This document shows, one piece after another, positions 12,259 through 24,550 of a stretch of DNA of 64,000 bases. The notes beneath the pieces were generated by a model. The model did not search any database. It saw nothing but the letters and a program-made list of their open reading frames with translations, and was not told the origin of the DNA. The translations under genes and the position numbers were made by a program. Position 1 is the first letter of the stretch. Every line of letters starts with the position of its first letter. This DNA comes from Crotophaga sulcirostris (taxonomy: Eukaryota; Chordata; Aves; Cuculiformes; Crotophagidae), in NCBI GenBank assembly GCA_013397455.1, contig VYZB01000036.1:3770311-3834310 (forward strand), read 5' to 3'.

Positions 12259-13830
12259 GGTAAAAAAGAAATAAATAAAAAAAGAGGAAAAAAACAAAGT
12301 AAAGGCAACTGTAAAAATATTTTCCTCTTGAAATCTCTTTCAGATAATTTACTTGCATGTCATAATAGTAGATAAAAATTCAAACTGAAGTACAGCTTTG
12401 AAGTTGACAACATCTTTCTCGTTTCTTTTTTTTTTTCCTAGCAGTATCAGAGACTTTGATTTGGAACATACACAACAAAGGTATAATCTTTCAGATTCAG
12501 ATTAAAGAAAAACAAACCCACAATTCTTGTCATGTGAAGCTGGTAGATTGTCCAGGCTTTTGTTTTTGTGTCATCCAGAATTGGTCACCAGGGATACAAA
12601 ATTATAAAACTCTAAATCCTACAGCCAATCACTGAGCCATTTAAGGAGGTGTTGGTTTCACGTGCTGAAGTGTGTGCGCCAGTTTATAGCAACTCAAAAT
12701 CTCCTCTCTGTTTGCCATAAACTGAACTGACTCAAGTAACTACAGTAAGGTTTAAAGTGGGTTTCTCTGCATGGCATCTTGCTGAACATCTGGTTCTAGT
12801 TAATCTCTTTTCTGAGGCTTTTGTGCACGTTCGCTGTTGAATCCATATTTAATTTCAAAACTAGACTGAGTATAAAGGTAGAAGTTCACCTAATTTTTTC
12901 AAAGAAAAGAACCATAAAACAAATGTTATTGTGCCGTTTGTGCTTTGAGAATTAGGTGTTATCACATGGCGATTTTTTGTCCTAAATCTGCTACTTGTGA
13001 TTTTTGCTACAAATGCTCATTTAAGCATCCTTTGTAACCATGCCTAAGGGTGTACTGAGGTCAGCGTTCTCTGAGATATTTTATACACCACATTGCACAA
13101 AGTAAGTTTTCATGTACTATGACTGCATGCAGCTTGTGGGTCTGATAGAATCAGAAACCAGCATTTTTATGGAATAATATTAAAGTAGAGTGGTTTATTT
13201 CATCTTTTTATGCAACTAACCACAACATATTTTTACTGAAAATTCATATTACATATCAGAGTTTAACATCTGATTTAGTCTTGTAAAAAGTTAGCATTAA
13301 CATAAAGCTTATATTCATCCATACTTCAGCTGGCTTAAGCCAGTTAAGCAACCAGAATATAACCTTTTTAATGTATAGCCATACCCCACTTCTGCAGCAG
13401 TTTCCATGTGATTTTTAGTGACTTCAGCAATACAGCACTTCAGCTCATCCAGACAGCACATCACTTCCATCAGTCAAATGGATTGACCTTAACCTAATGA
13501 AGCATCAACATACTAAGCTGCAATTAAACCAGCCCCTCTAAAAGGCATCACAATATTTTTGTCCTGGCAGAATTCACAAAAATACTCTCACAAATTTCAC
13601 ATCCATATACTTAAAGAATCAACAATCTCTATTTTTTAACTTTAAATTTATGATGTTCTTTTCATTTCCTAATCTAACTATTTTTTCACATAAATTTCCT
13701 GCCACTGCAGACCATGCTTGCTGCAAACGACAATCAGCAATGAAAACACATACTTAGTTTATCAGCAGCAGAACATAGTTTAAGGACATATGAGGCTGCA
13801 TTTTGTTGCATCTTACTTAAATGTGTATGT
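12259..13830. other. Gene-free stretch between CR1 copies
   Basis: AT-rich, with a T-run at about 12426-12437. A perfect 14-bp palindrome, CTGGCTTAAGCCAG, lies at 13330-13343. I see no gene or nameable repeat. The segment separates the CR1 lacking its 3' end from a CR1 3' end in the opposite orientation. Confidence 0.55.
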
Positions 13831-14102
13831 CACAGTTTCACAGTTTCACAGTATAACCAGGTAGGAAGAGACCTCTGAGATCATCAAGTCCAACCTATAA
13901 CCCAACACTAACATCAACTCATCACCTAAACCATGGCACTGAGTGCCTCATCCAATCTTCCCTTAAACACATCAAGGGTCGGCGACTCCACCACCTCCCT
14001 GGGCAGAGCATTCCAGTGGCCAATCACCCTTTCAGTGTAGAACTTCTTCCTAACATCAGTAGCTGCAGTAGTGTCCAGTAGCTGCAGTGAAGAACTGCTT
14101 CC
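13831..14102 (-). mobile_element. CR1 3' end (minus strand) with octamer tail
   Basis: On the minus strand this is the end of CR1 ORF2 plus the 3' UTR. The C-terminal coding block (family pattern: a Trp-rich segment, then an NRLP-like motif) is seen here as TGGAATGCTCTGCCCAGGGA on the minus strand. It is followed by the conserved UTR line about a locus 'gatgatctcagaggtc'. The element ends in three copies of an 8-bp unit (plus-strand CACAGTTT, CACAGTTT, CACAGTAT at 13831-13854), which is the microsatellite-like tail CR1 uses for target-primed integration. It is 5'-truncated, as is typical. A short imperfect duplication with GTAGCTGCAGT occurs at 14059-14090. Confidence 0.92.
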
Positions 14103-14383
14103 TGTTTCTGTGGTTCCTCCTTCATTCTGAACACAATGATTTCAGTAGTTCTCTGGGCTTTGTCTTAGCTTGTCAACATCTGCATTCATTTTTTTTCCAG
14201 TAACAGTTCTTTGTCTCATTTTTCTGTATTACATCTCTATCTTTCTGAGAATTTGAATCTTGTCTGACCAATTGTTTTTAACTCTTAGTTTCATTATTGT
14301 GATACTCATTGTGTCTTCTGAACTCTCTGACTTAATGACTTCTTAAGAAAGAAATACTTTCTCCAGCTGAACCTCTCAGGATC

Positions 14384-14605
14384 AGCCAATCAGCCTCCCC
14401 TTGGTCCCTGGGAAGGTGATGGAGCAGCTAATCCTGGAAATCAATTTCAGGCATGTAAAGGACCAGCCTGATAAACTTCTACAATGAACTAACTGGTTTG
14501 GTAGCTGAGGCTCCCTTCAGCAGTGAATATTACCTATCTAGACTGTAGAAGTGGATGTTACCTACCCAGACTACAGAAAGGCTTTTAACCCTGATAAAAC
14601 TGATG
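14384..14605 (+). mobile_element. CR1 reverse-transcriptase fragment (plus strand)
   Basis: The plus strand encodes a recognisable but broken piece of the CR1 RT domain. It reads GKVMEQLILEINFRHVKD at about 14411-14464, then an NELTGLV-like block, then motif A degraded to VDVTYPDYRKAF at about 14551-14586. The same consensus segment is also present in the CR1 at 11230-11455, so this is an independent insertion and not a displaced part of that copy. A 28-bp local duplication sits across motif A (14530-14550 and 14558-14578). Both ends are lost. Confidence 0.85.
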
Positions 14606-14992
14606 ATGTAATGATGTCTATCAATAGAAGATAATCCAACCAACTATTTTTTAAAAAGCAATTATATATAAATATGACAAAGCATGCTCAAAAAATGCAA
14701 ATGAGAACAAGGACGTTCTCTTTATTCTATAGAACAGTCACCCAGCAGTTTATAATGGATTTATAGTGCAAGGAAATCTGAACTTACAATTCAACTGGAA
14801 TTAAGCTAGGTCATGGGCAAAGGTTTCAAACTAAAGGGCGTGTATTACAATATCAGCTTCCAGATCTCTGAGGTATGTCACTCATTAGGTAGGACTATGC
14901 TTGTTTCCACACCTGGAAACTTCCTGATATTTGAAAAAAACTTTAAAATTTCTTAAAGAATTTTACATCGTAGATGAATAGCAACCCACTGC

Positions 14993-15044
14993 TTAGTGCT
15001 ACTGACTTCAATGGGAGTGCCAGCATGAAGAGGGCTTTGCAAGG
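14993..15044 (+). repeat. Old amniote repeat-like fragment
   Basis: The string TACTGACTTCAATGGGAGTG, followed by GAAGAGGGCTTTGCAAGG, resembles a short motif that recurs in ancient interspersed repeats of reptile and bird genomes. I recall it as a pattern but cannot name the family. The fragment is too short to exclude chance. Confidence 0.35.
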
Positions 15045-18000
15045 TAGGCTTTCAATAATCCTTGATATCAGACAGGTCTTTCAGTTGCACAAAGAAATTT
15101 ATTTGTCAATAAATTATATTATGAAGTATGTGATGTTAATGCTTGTACTCTCTCCTTCTACAGAATGTCTTTTTTTAAAAAAAAGAAAGAACTACAAGAA
15201 CTGACTTCATAAAATATATGGCTGACCTGCTGGATGAAAACAGACAGCTACAGTAGACTGTACTATAAGAAACGGCTGTATTCAGATCTGTTTGGTTTTA
15301 TTTTACTTCCAGACCATTACTATGAGAAAGCAGCAGCTTGAGCTTAATACAATTGCCCTGGTGGTTTTTATAGAGCTCTTGCCATTATCGAAATTGTACT
15401 CACTATTTCCCCCAAGCATATGCCTGAATAGCTGAAAGATCTGTGCATCCGTGTGGAATTTAAAAAGAAAAAAAAAAAAGGTAGAGTTATATTTAAACTG
15501 GTGCATAAAATAGTGGGGAAAATAATATTTTTTTGCCTTCTCCTATAATAATGCAAAGTAGGGAGACAAGTATATTTTTTGTCTTTACTAGAGGTGAAAC
15601 CATATGTAGATCTTTCTTGGACTACAGTGAACAACTCCAACAGAAAAATGAAGTTTTTGGAATCTGTAGTTATCCATTTCTAGAATGTCATTGTAACAAG
15701 TAAGCTTAATCAAATTCTCCAACCTTTACTGAAGAATGACACTAGTACATGAACTCCAGAACATCTGCAGGTACATGAAGTGTCAGGCCATCTTGTTCTT
15801 CTGAGTATAAACAAAAAATCCGTATGCCTGAGAGTGGCTTAAAAATGGAAAAATGTTCTACATAATTGCAGACTTTTACAACTGACAAAATATTCTTCAT
15901 TTTAATTAACCTCTCTCCTGCACTGGCTCCTGAAAATATTCCATCTGAGACCTTAGTCATCTGTCTAAAAAGAAACAAAATTATTAAACCTACAATTTCG
16001 GATTATGGAGATCACTGTCTACAAAAACATACTAAACCACTGCATAACATTGCAAAATGTTTTGCTGGCAAGGAGTACCTACTTGTACACAATATTTTCA
16101 TGAGGAATAACCTGAACTATGAGGTAAAAAAATATTCTCAGATAAATATCCCAATTATGTCTCTCATAGGACTGAATAGAATATGAATCTAGTCTGTAAA
16201 CTGATCAAGTTCTCTAACTTTGCTGCATCACCAGGTTAAAAAAGAAAGTCTTAATTAAGTTATTCTCTTACTGTTATTCAGAATGCAGCATAAGTGGAGC
16301 AGGAGATAGTTCATTGTTTTTTCAGGAGTTCATGAGGAGGTGCAATACCAGTCAGTATAGCTTCAATGAAATATTTGGCTTGCATATGGTATTTGCCTAC
16401 TCTTATTTTTAGTTAATTGTCCAAAGGAAAAGAAAATCAGAAACTAGTAAATAGTAAAGGGAAAACAAATCTTCAATTTTGGGTATTGTTTCTGTACTGT
16501 AAATCACAGCTGGAGAAAACCGCTGGAATATTCTATCTTTCAGTATAAAAGCATGATATTTGTCTATTATACGTTAAGTATTTTGTTTAATCTAGTCTAT
16601 GCATGCCAATCAGAGAGGCTTTCACCGTTTCCTTAGCAAAAATTCTCCAGACTTGTAGAATTTCCTGTCACAGAGGTTATCCAGAGAGTTAACATCTGCC
16701 CTTACTTAACTCCATGCAGCTACTCATGCTTCTGTTCTCCTTCATTTTGCTAAAATGATTCCTGCCCATTACTGAGAAAACCTTTAGAAATTTGCAGAGA
16801 GGTAAAAGTCTGCTTCTTACTCCTGCCATTGGGCTTCATGCTGCTATACTGTTTTTCTGGTTTCAGTGATGTTTCTGAAAACGGTCTTTTGAAAATCAGA
16901 TTTGCAAAGGGTATGTGATTAAATTGTATGCCATGATATCACCCAGTGACTCTCAGCTAGTCTTGTATCCTGTTCTGTTAGATGCTGTACAGCTATGGTG
17001 GTGGACATGAAAATTGAGCCAAGGATTTTTCACAGTCAGTGCAACTTCTTAGCTCCCACATTAGCAACGTGATCTGGTAAATCTACCACTTTATCACCTA
17101 GATCATTGCTCTCTTTCATAAAGAGGAGGAAATCACAGTGGGCAAGTTTTATCTTCCGTTTGGGTCAGCGCTCAGGGAAACTTCATAACTCCTGGGAGAA
17201 ACATGACAGTAAGGACAAGTGTAGGAATCCATGGCTCCTGAGCACTTTGGCAAGCTCTGGGGTTGAAGTTATTACCTTATGGGATTTTGGGGGAATAGGA
17301 ACCTGTACCTTTGCCGATAAAGCCTGATTCTCAAAAAGAGATGGAAGAAGTGTCCTCCCATGTAGAATTCCCCCATTGTGTCCACAGAGCAGCTCCCAGC
17401 CACTGCAAACTCATATTAGCTGTTGAAAAGATGTGACTAATGCCATGGACAAAGGGTGAGAGGGTAAAGCGTATGATCCCAGGTCCCAGTGCCTGCGTTC
17501 AGTCTGTGTGTCAGCCTCGATAGCAAAGAGATGAAAGGAGGTGCTCCAACAAGCCACTCTGAAGCAACATGGAGCATGGCGTTGCACTTCCAAAATGAAC
17601 CTGTGGGAGTTGGTGTGCCCAAAAGCATTGCATGCATGCAGCTAGGATGCCCTAGGGAGGCTGCCTCTGCCCTTTTCCTTCCCTCGGGTCTTCCCTATGG
17701 GAACCAAATGTTTCCACTATCCCAGACAGCCCAGCCCTGCTTTCCCATGTAAGGAAGAATTGGCTGTTTATCTCTTTCCTTGCATTGGTCAAGCACACAG
17801 GTGTTTGCTGCCCCTGCTGCAAATGATCATTTGGTATTTGTCATCCCATTTCCTGCAGTTGTTCAGCCCCTGTTCAATGCAACATGCACCAGAGCTTGCT
17901 CTAACCAGCGGTGCTGCAAGGTTTCAAGTCAGTATAAAGTCTTTGAAAGGTCTGAGACCTCAGACAAATGGTGGACTCTGCTCTGCAAGCCTTGGCCAGT

Positions 18001-19575
18001 CCCCTTGAAACTCTCACATCTACAGATCATCTAGTTACAAACGTAGGGGACAAGTGATGACAGCCTTGCTAACCGCACTTGTGTGGCCAGTAAATAGTAT
18101 TTTATTTTCATTATTAACAATTATTCCTTGTGGGATCCAGTGTGATCTAATTAATAAATAGGAGTGGTTTGAGGTTTTTTTCCCCTGTTAATACTATATC
18201 TCACTATATCAATTTAATAAAAAATTGTAACTCCAATCACAAAATATAGTTTAAAAATCTTAAAAAACTCCTATGCAAAATTCTGCTGAAGAAAAAGTAC
18301 TGAGGGGAAAGGTAATACTTCAACAGTAAATCATAATTTACATGGAAAAATAGCACTGGTCTAGAAATTAAAGAAATATCTTACGTTCTTTTTTTGATAA
18401 ATTTTTGGGCATAATTTTTAAGACATATTCTCAAAATCTGGTATCAACATCAGTCCTTTCTGTGTTTTTTGTGTTTTTTTTGCTTTCCTCTATCTTTTTC
18501 TTATTATCTGAAATACAATCTGGAAAAACTTCTCATTATTTCCTTATAAATAGTCTAACAGAAGGGGTTTACCTCAGTGTAAATTGCCTACTTGCACCAT
18601 TTTAATCTGACAGGCTGTTCAAAATATTTTTAAAGGCAGCTGAGAAAATGGAATAGGTACACTTCTTTGCAGCAATGAGTCAGTAGAAAGAGACCCAGTG
18701 ATTCCAGGGGAAATAACTTACATGTTTATTTGCCTTTTGATCAGGTATTAGTTATCTGGTGGAGATTACCAACTTGATAGACCAACACCGTATTAAACAG
18801 GCATTGTAGCTCTTTTTAGAGGTCTGTTGATTATTTTTCAGTGTGTTCTTTCTTTTTTCTCTTAACCTATGTGGTCACTTCCATATTTCACATGATTGAA
18901 CAAAAATCTACAACTAATGTCATACAAAAGTTGACTTTAATATGCCTTTTACGAATTATTTACTTATGATGGCTTCTCTGTACACTTCTGGTATTAAAAG
19001 GAAATGTTCACAAAAATAAACAAACAGTCCTAAGAATTTTGTAGTTTAAATGCAATTTGCTGTCTTCAGGATTCCAAGGAACAGTGCCAAAGCGAATCCA
19101 CCACTTCCTCAGAGCATTGCAACACTGAATGAAAACATGCAGAAAAGTTTGGAATATATTCTAAACTCCCTGCATTCACTCCATGGAGGGTTACACTTCT
19201 ACCTCCAGTCCAACAGATGTGAGGAGTTGATGAAGTTGATGCAAACATAAAATTTCCCATGTGTTTACTAGGATGTGAAACCATGCTCAGATCCATGTGC
19301 AGGCAGAAAAAAAATTGAGAAAGAGATAGTAATTTTAAATCTAAACCAGAAATTCATCCATCTGTTTTGTATTTCCAATCTACCAAGTTGCAACTGTCCT
19401 TATTCATAGGGAGAGGAGCCTTACAGTGCTGTCATACTCCATATCATGGACTAAGTTTGATTCTCCAGTATGGTGTTCACTGAAAACTATAAAAGATGCA
19501 GGGAAAAAAGATAAATGTGTATTATAAAATCTTAATTTATTAACAGCAAAAACCTGAATTCTGTAGCTGAAACTA
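15045..19575. other. Gene-free stretch with a GC-richer island
   Basis: An A-run lies at about 15467-15479. From about 17350 to 17960 the sequence is visibly less AT-rich, and overlapping frames of 60-103 codons occur on both strands. None resembles a protein family, and frames open on both strands together are what higher GC content produces by itself. I see no repeat family that I can name. Confidence 0.5.
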
Positions 19576-19607
19576 CATATATTCATATATTCATATATAT
19601 ATATATT
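19576..19607. repeat. CATATATT / AT microsatellite
   Basis: Two copies of the 8-mer CATATATT run directly into an (AT)n tract. Confidence 0.85.
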
Positions 19608-22600
19608 TAGTGAGAAAACTGTGCTTTGCTGAGTGTTTCTCATAAGATTAAAAAAATCTTATTTTGACGTTCAGCTTCATGTTCCCATGATTTCATTGTA
19701 TACAGGAGACCTTTGAAATTCAGCAAGAAGAAAGCTCTGGAAGATAAATATCTCTAGTGTCTCCCATGAAATTCCATTTGTCTGCATCCCAGGTACAGGT
19801 GTGTTGTCATTCCCATCTGTCAGCAAAACCTTGGTGGCGTGCCAAAACAGCAACTGAACACAAATGTTTGGACACCACAACTAAATAACTATCTGCACCT
19901 GCTACAGCAAGAGCTCTGAGCAGAAAACCTCCCTTACCTGAGAGCAGGGAGGGAAAGCTAAACCACCTTCTCTTCCTTGACAACTTTGTCAGTTGTGTAG
20001 CATGGCTTCAGGGCTTCATCTTCAACTCTGAAGGAACCACATGAACTAAGTGTTTTTCCACTATTGCCGTATAAGCAGAGTCAAAGCAGACTTCTCCAGC
20101 CATTTCATAAAGGCAGTACAAGGTCCTAGTATACCTTCCTTCCCTAAACTCTTCCTCCTGTCAGCTGCAGAAATTACTCAGATTTTAGGCTAACTGTGGA
20201 ACCTCAGGGCTTTTTAGGAGTCTCCGTTGTTTTGCTGTACAGGTGGGACAGTGCAAAGGAGGATGGCTGAGGGCATGGTGACCATAGCTGGTGGCTGAAG
20301 GTTTCCCTGGCACATTTCTTGCAGAAGGCTGGAAGGATTTTTCAGGAGAAAGAGGGTCACTTCTGTGGCTCCTGTAGATATTGACATACAGAAGAGCTCT
20401 GGTCTGTCCTTGCCTATGTCACAGCTTGCTTACAAGATTCTATACATGTTTTTTTAATATAAAGCATTGGAAAATATTGTCACCCACGTCCTGCTCAGTC
20501 CGCTGTCCAAAAGCCTACAAACAGGCACATGGGAAGCTGACCTGGCAAGAACTTTGTGAGAACCTCCTGCTTCAAAACAGATCAGTGGTTGTTGTGATTG
20601 TTGAGGGCTTCGGGATAAAATAGCACATTCTTATAGTAAATGGCTGCAGGCGGAAGGAAATCTTAAGGAAAGTTGTGTAGGAATATTGAATTATGCAGTT
20701 CATTTAGACAATTTTCTTCCTGCAGATACATTTGGAGTTGATTAACATATACACAGACATTTGGCACCCTAGCTGCGTTGAATTCCCCTTCAAGCAAAGT
20801 AACAGTTCTTTTATTTCTTTTCATTCACTGATCTTCACCAGATAAAAGAGCACAGAGTGTACCTGGAGCCTGCAAAGGGCCCCTATGTCCCAAAACAGCG
20901 TAAACGCCAGCTTCATTAGCATACATCATTAAATGTTTCATACAGAAATGCTCCATCTGCTCATGAAAATACTGGGACTTCTGCACGTAAGGTGTTTGAT
21001 TGCCCTCAGCCAAGAGAGACAGCCTTTTGACATAACCTACTAGCCTCAGAGCTGGGGTTATTTTGCCAAAGTGAGTGTTTTTCTCTGTTGCAGTAACTCC
21101 TTCTCCCTTGATATGGCTATATATCAAAAGGTGTCGCTAGCTCTTTCCCACTGGTTCTTGCTGGGTTCCTGAGGACAGGCATGGACTGATTGAATAGCGA
21201 TATTCTAAATCATCAGTTTCATAATCCTTTTCCCTTCTGTTATCTCATGTCACATAGCTCCATTCTTACACTCAACCATACAAACAGCATGTTCAGAGCC
21301 TTATATCGAAGAAAAAGCTGTGGTTATTTTCAACATATATTTCTCTTTCATAGTTTCTGATCACTGCCTCAAAAGCAAGGGTAGGGCTAACATAAAAGAT
21401 GGGGTCTTCATTGCCCCTGCTCTGCCCTACCTCACTGTGGCCAGGTTGGCAGGTGGAATTTGCTGCAGTCTTCAGGGATATCACAACCTGTGGACTGTGT
21501 GAGTTCAAAATGTACTGAGGGCTCCTCAGACAGACTGTCAGACCGAGGAGCTCCCAGCTGAGTGATGTAGCTAATGCCATGATTTTGTGGTGGATGAGTG
21601 AAGTGGTTAATGACCCTTTTCTGGTTTGTCAGGAAAATGAACATGGAAAACAACTTTCATGACACAGATGACAAAACTTTCATGAAGATTGTCTATTTAC
21701 TTAATGCCCAAGAGAGCAATTATAATTAGGGATAAACCATAGTTTATAAAAATATTTGTGAAATTATTTGGGAGAATTGTATCATATTTAGTTGTCTTGA
21801 AGTTTATATGTGATTCACAGACTACATCAGTAATGTAAGCAAGAGAATTCTGGGACTTTTCTTGTATTTCTGTAAAAAATGAGTGTCATATTTCTAGGAA
21901 ATGTGCCCCACAATGAAAGCTTCTAACAAAATAAAATACATATAATTAACAGTGTACATTACTGGAATAGTAATTTAGAAAATAAAATCAGTCTGTGAAA
22001 CTTGTAAATCTGTCATTCAAATAACACAAAAATATTCCTTGCAAATAAATTTTAAATTTACTGAAATCTTTCCGTCTTTTGCACAATCATGCTTGAACTA
22101 TTCATTTTACATCAAACTACTTATTTATCAAAACAGTGATATTATTTTAAAACTAAGAAATATTATGTCTAATGTCATTAAAGTGACCATTGCTGTGTGT
22201 AAAAACAAATGACAAAATTATCATCTAGAGGGTGCATACTTGGAAATGTCATCTAACCCCACAGTCTTTTCCTGTTTTTCAACTGTGACTATTTTCATAT
22301 TTTTATAGTTATCAGCCTAACAGCTCCTGTGTTTTTGTCCCTTCTTTAATGCAAAACAAACAAAAAAAATAGATGAATTTACTGAGTAGTTGTTCAGTCC
22401 CACCCTTCATTCACTCAGATACCTGTTATGACCTTATGGAATTATCTGAAATGCAAAAGATGGGGTTTTTTTTATGTCACTAGTGTGCAGTTGGTTTATA
22501 TCCCTCAGAAAAGTTTCATTTTTATTGCTTTCTAAAAGTCATTACTGTAGATTGAATTATGTCCATTTGCAATTCTGGAAATACTTATTGACCACCAAAT

Positions 22601-24256
22601 TACTGATATACATTTCTTCTCACTGAGTTCTTTGCCTGCCTAACGTGTGATTACAATGACTCCAGCACTGCTAGACATGTTCCAGTGTTTTATTCATACA
22701 GTTCTTTACAAAATTGTGGAGCCATGTTTCAAAACACAACGTTCTTTTTCCTTACATGTCTTTATTTATGAAAGTATATTAACACATCTGAAAAAAAAAA
22801 AAGATTCATGAGCTTTCCTGTAAAAAGTACTATTAAACTCTTCAAGACATTTGTTATGTAGCTATGGTGCACAGTCATTCCTAGTTAACAGAGAATTAGC
22901 ATTCCTTCAATTACTTATCTTTATAAGAATTAAAATTCTTTCCAGGATATTTAGTTCTTAGGGCATTTTATCACAGCGCATTTATATTATAAACATGCTC
23001 TTTCTTGTTAGGAATGACATTAATTTTCCAGTTATTTATCAAAGCAAATTATTCCTAAATTTATATGAGACTGACATAGATTCACAGAATTAGGTCATAA
23101 ATCTTTATTGCTGTCTTAAGAAAACATAGGATGACACGTGCATCTGCTCAGTCTCAGTAAGCAACCAGATGTGGAGACTTTTGAGGAAAAAGGAAATATT
23201 CTTCTCCATTTCTCTAACTCGTATGTGTCTGTGATTTGATGGATATGTTCCTCTAACTGCGTTATCACCTTCCTGACAAAAATATTTTCTTATGGGAAAG
23301 ATAAGACATTGACAATATTGATGTGTTGCTCACCGAATTTGCAGTGTATACATGAAGCAACATTGAATTAAAGGCTAAAAAAGCCCTACAGCTTCCTCAA
23401 AACTACAAAACTAAGAAAGCTACTCTGCTATGATGATAAAGAGAATAGTATGAGGATAAAGTGAACAGTCAAAGTTTAATGGAGAAATAAGATTATTTAT
23501 CATTTAAGTATCAAGTCGCCTATCACTTGGTTTTCCACATCTCTCACGTGGTTGATTTGGTACATGCTGATGATTCATTGCGATGATTCTTTCACTCAAA
23601 ACAAGGAAAAGCTCTGTCACTCCAGGACAAAACAGAAAAATTCAAGCAAAACACTTCTCCAGCTATTCTAAGGCTCATTTGCTCTTCTCGCTGTAGTCCA
23701 TCGCTGGCACTATGTTCACAGTCATGCCTCTGCTCTATTACTAATTTTAGCCTTTGGATACTTCAGCTGTGAGCCGTAGTTTCTTTTAACCACAAATTAC
23801 TTTCTGGGTTCCTATGGGCCTGTTCATGTTCATGTTTTCTTCTTCTGACTCTCCCTTCTCCCAGAAGGGAGTGAACCTCTCCTATCCTTTCATGCAATGG
23901 CCTTTCTTAGTTGATATTTGTTTTCTTGATTCTTTTCCCACCTTCACTTCAGCCCATTTTCTCTCCTGGATTCTGTACCTTCTGTACTGTCTGTTACCAA
24001 CTTCTGTCCTTAAGAAGATTGTCCCTAAAAAAAAGTGAATAGAATGGATCAGAGTTTTTGATTGAAAATCTTCCCTATAAAAATTAAGTCAGTAAACTCA
24101 ATAAAAGAACAGAAGAGAAAGGATACAGAGAGGAGAGGAAAATAGAAGACATTGTTTTACATTCCGAGGGGAAAATTTCTTATGTTAATCTAAGTAATGT
24201 ATTCTAGGGAAGATTTATGTATCATAAAAAGAAGGGGTAAGATAGTCTTGGTCCAC
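19608..24256. other. Gene-free, very AT-rich in 21.65-23.5 kb
   Basis: No gene or nameable repeat. The interval 21650-23500 is strongly AT-rich, with an A-run at about 22791-22802. Short frames, for example 20825-21127 and 21293-21580 on the minus strand, match nothing I know. Confidence 0.5.
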
Positions 24257-24550
24257 GAAGGGGCAACACTCTGTGGCCAATTCTCCATTGGACAAGTCTC
24301 CATGGCCAGCTCTCCAAGGAGACAGTTCTTCGTTAGGAGCCATTACAGTTAGGTTTAGGGTTAGGTTCATTTAACATCAGGTTAGTTTTAGTTTTAGAAT
24401 TAGGGTTAGGGTTATTCCTATGTGGAATTGTCACTATGTAGAGTTGTTCCTGCTGAGAGTTTTCACCATGATGAGTTGTCCCTGCAGAGAGTTGGCCATG
24501 GAGAACTGGTTGCAGAGAGTTGTCCTAGTCCCTCTTGGCCAGCTCTCTAG
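24257..24550. repeat. Inverted minisatellite around a telomere-like core
   Basis: This is a compound repeat of about 290 bp. The left arm (24263-24337) has five tandem units of 14-18 bp on the plus strand, for example CCAATTCTCCATTGG, ACAAGTCTCCATGG and CCAGCTCTCCAAGG. The centre (24347-24414) is a degenerate TTAGGG array. The right arm (24417-24525) has about seven 13-17 bp units, for example CTATGTAGAGTTGTTC, CCATGATGAGTTGTCC and CTGCAGAGAGTTGGC. These are the reverse complement of the left-arm unit. A last unit back in left-arm orientation (GGCCAGCTCTCTAG) occurs at 24537-24550. I know no named family with this architecture. It may be a telomere-derived or satellite-derived insertion. Confidence 0.85.
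24347..24414 (+). repeat. Interstitial telomere-like (TTAGGG) sequence
   Basis: The G-rich strand is the plus strand. Intact hexamers appear at the right end (TTAGGGTTAGGGTTA at 24400-24414) and near the left end (TTTAGGGTTAGG at 24354-24365). Between them are decayed TTAG, TTTTAG and TTAACATCAGG units. It is too short and degenerate to be a chromosome end. Such tracts usually come from break repair or old rearrangements. Confidence 0.85.

Noticed and set aside
24347..24414. True telomere or assembly end
   Set aside because: The array is under 70 bp, degenerate, and embedded in unique sequence on both sides.
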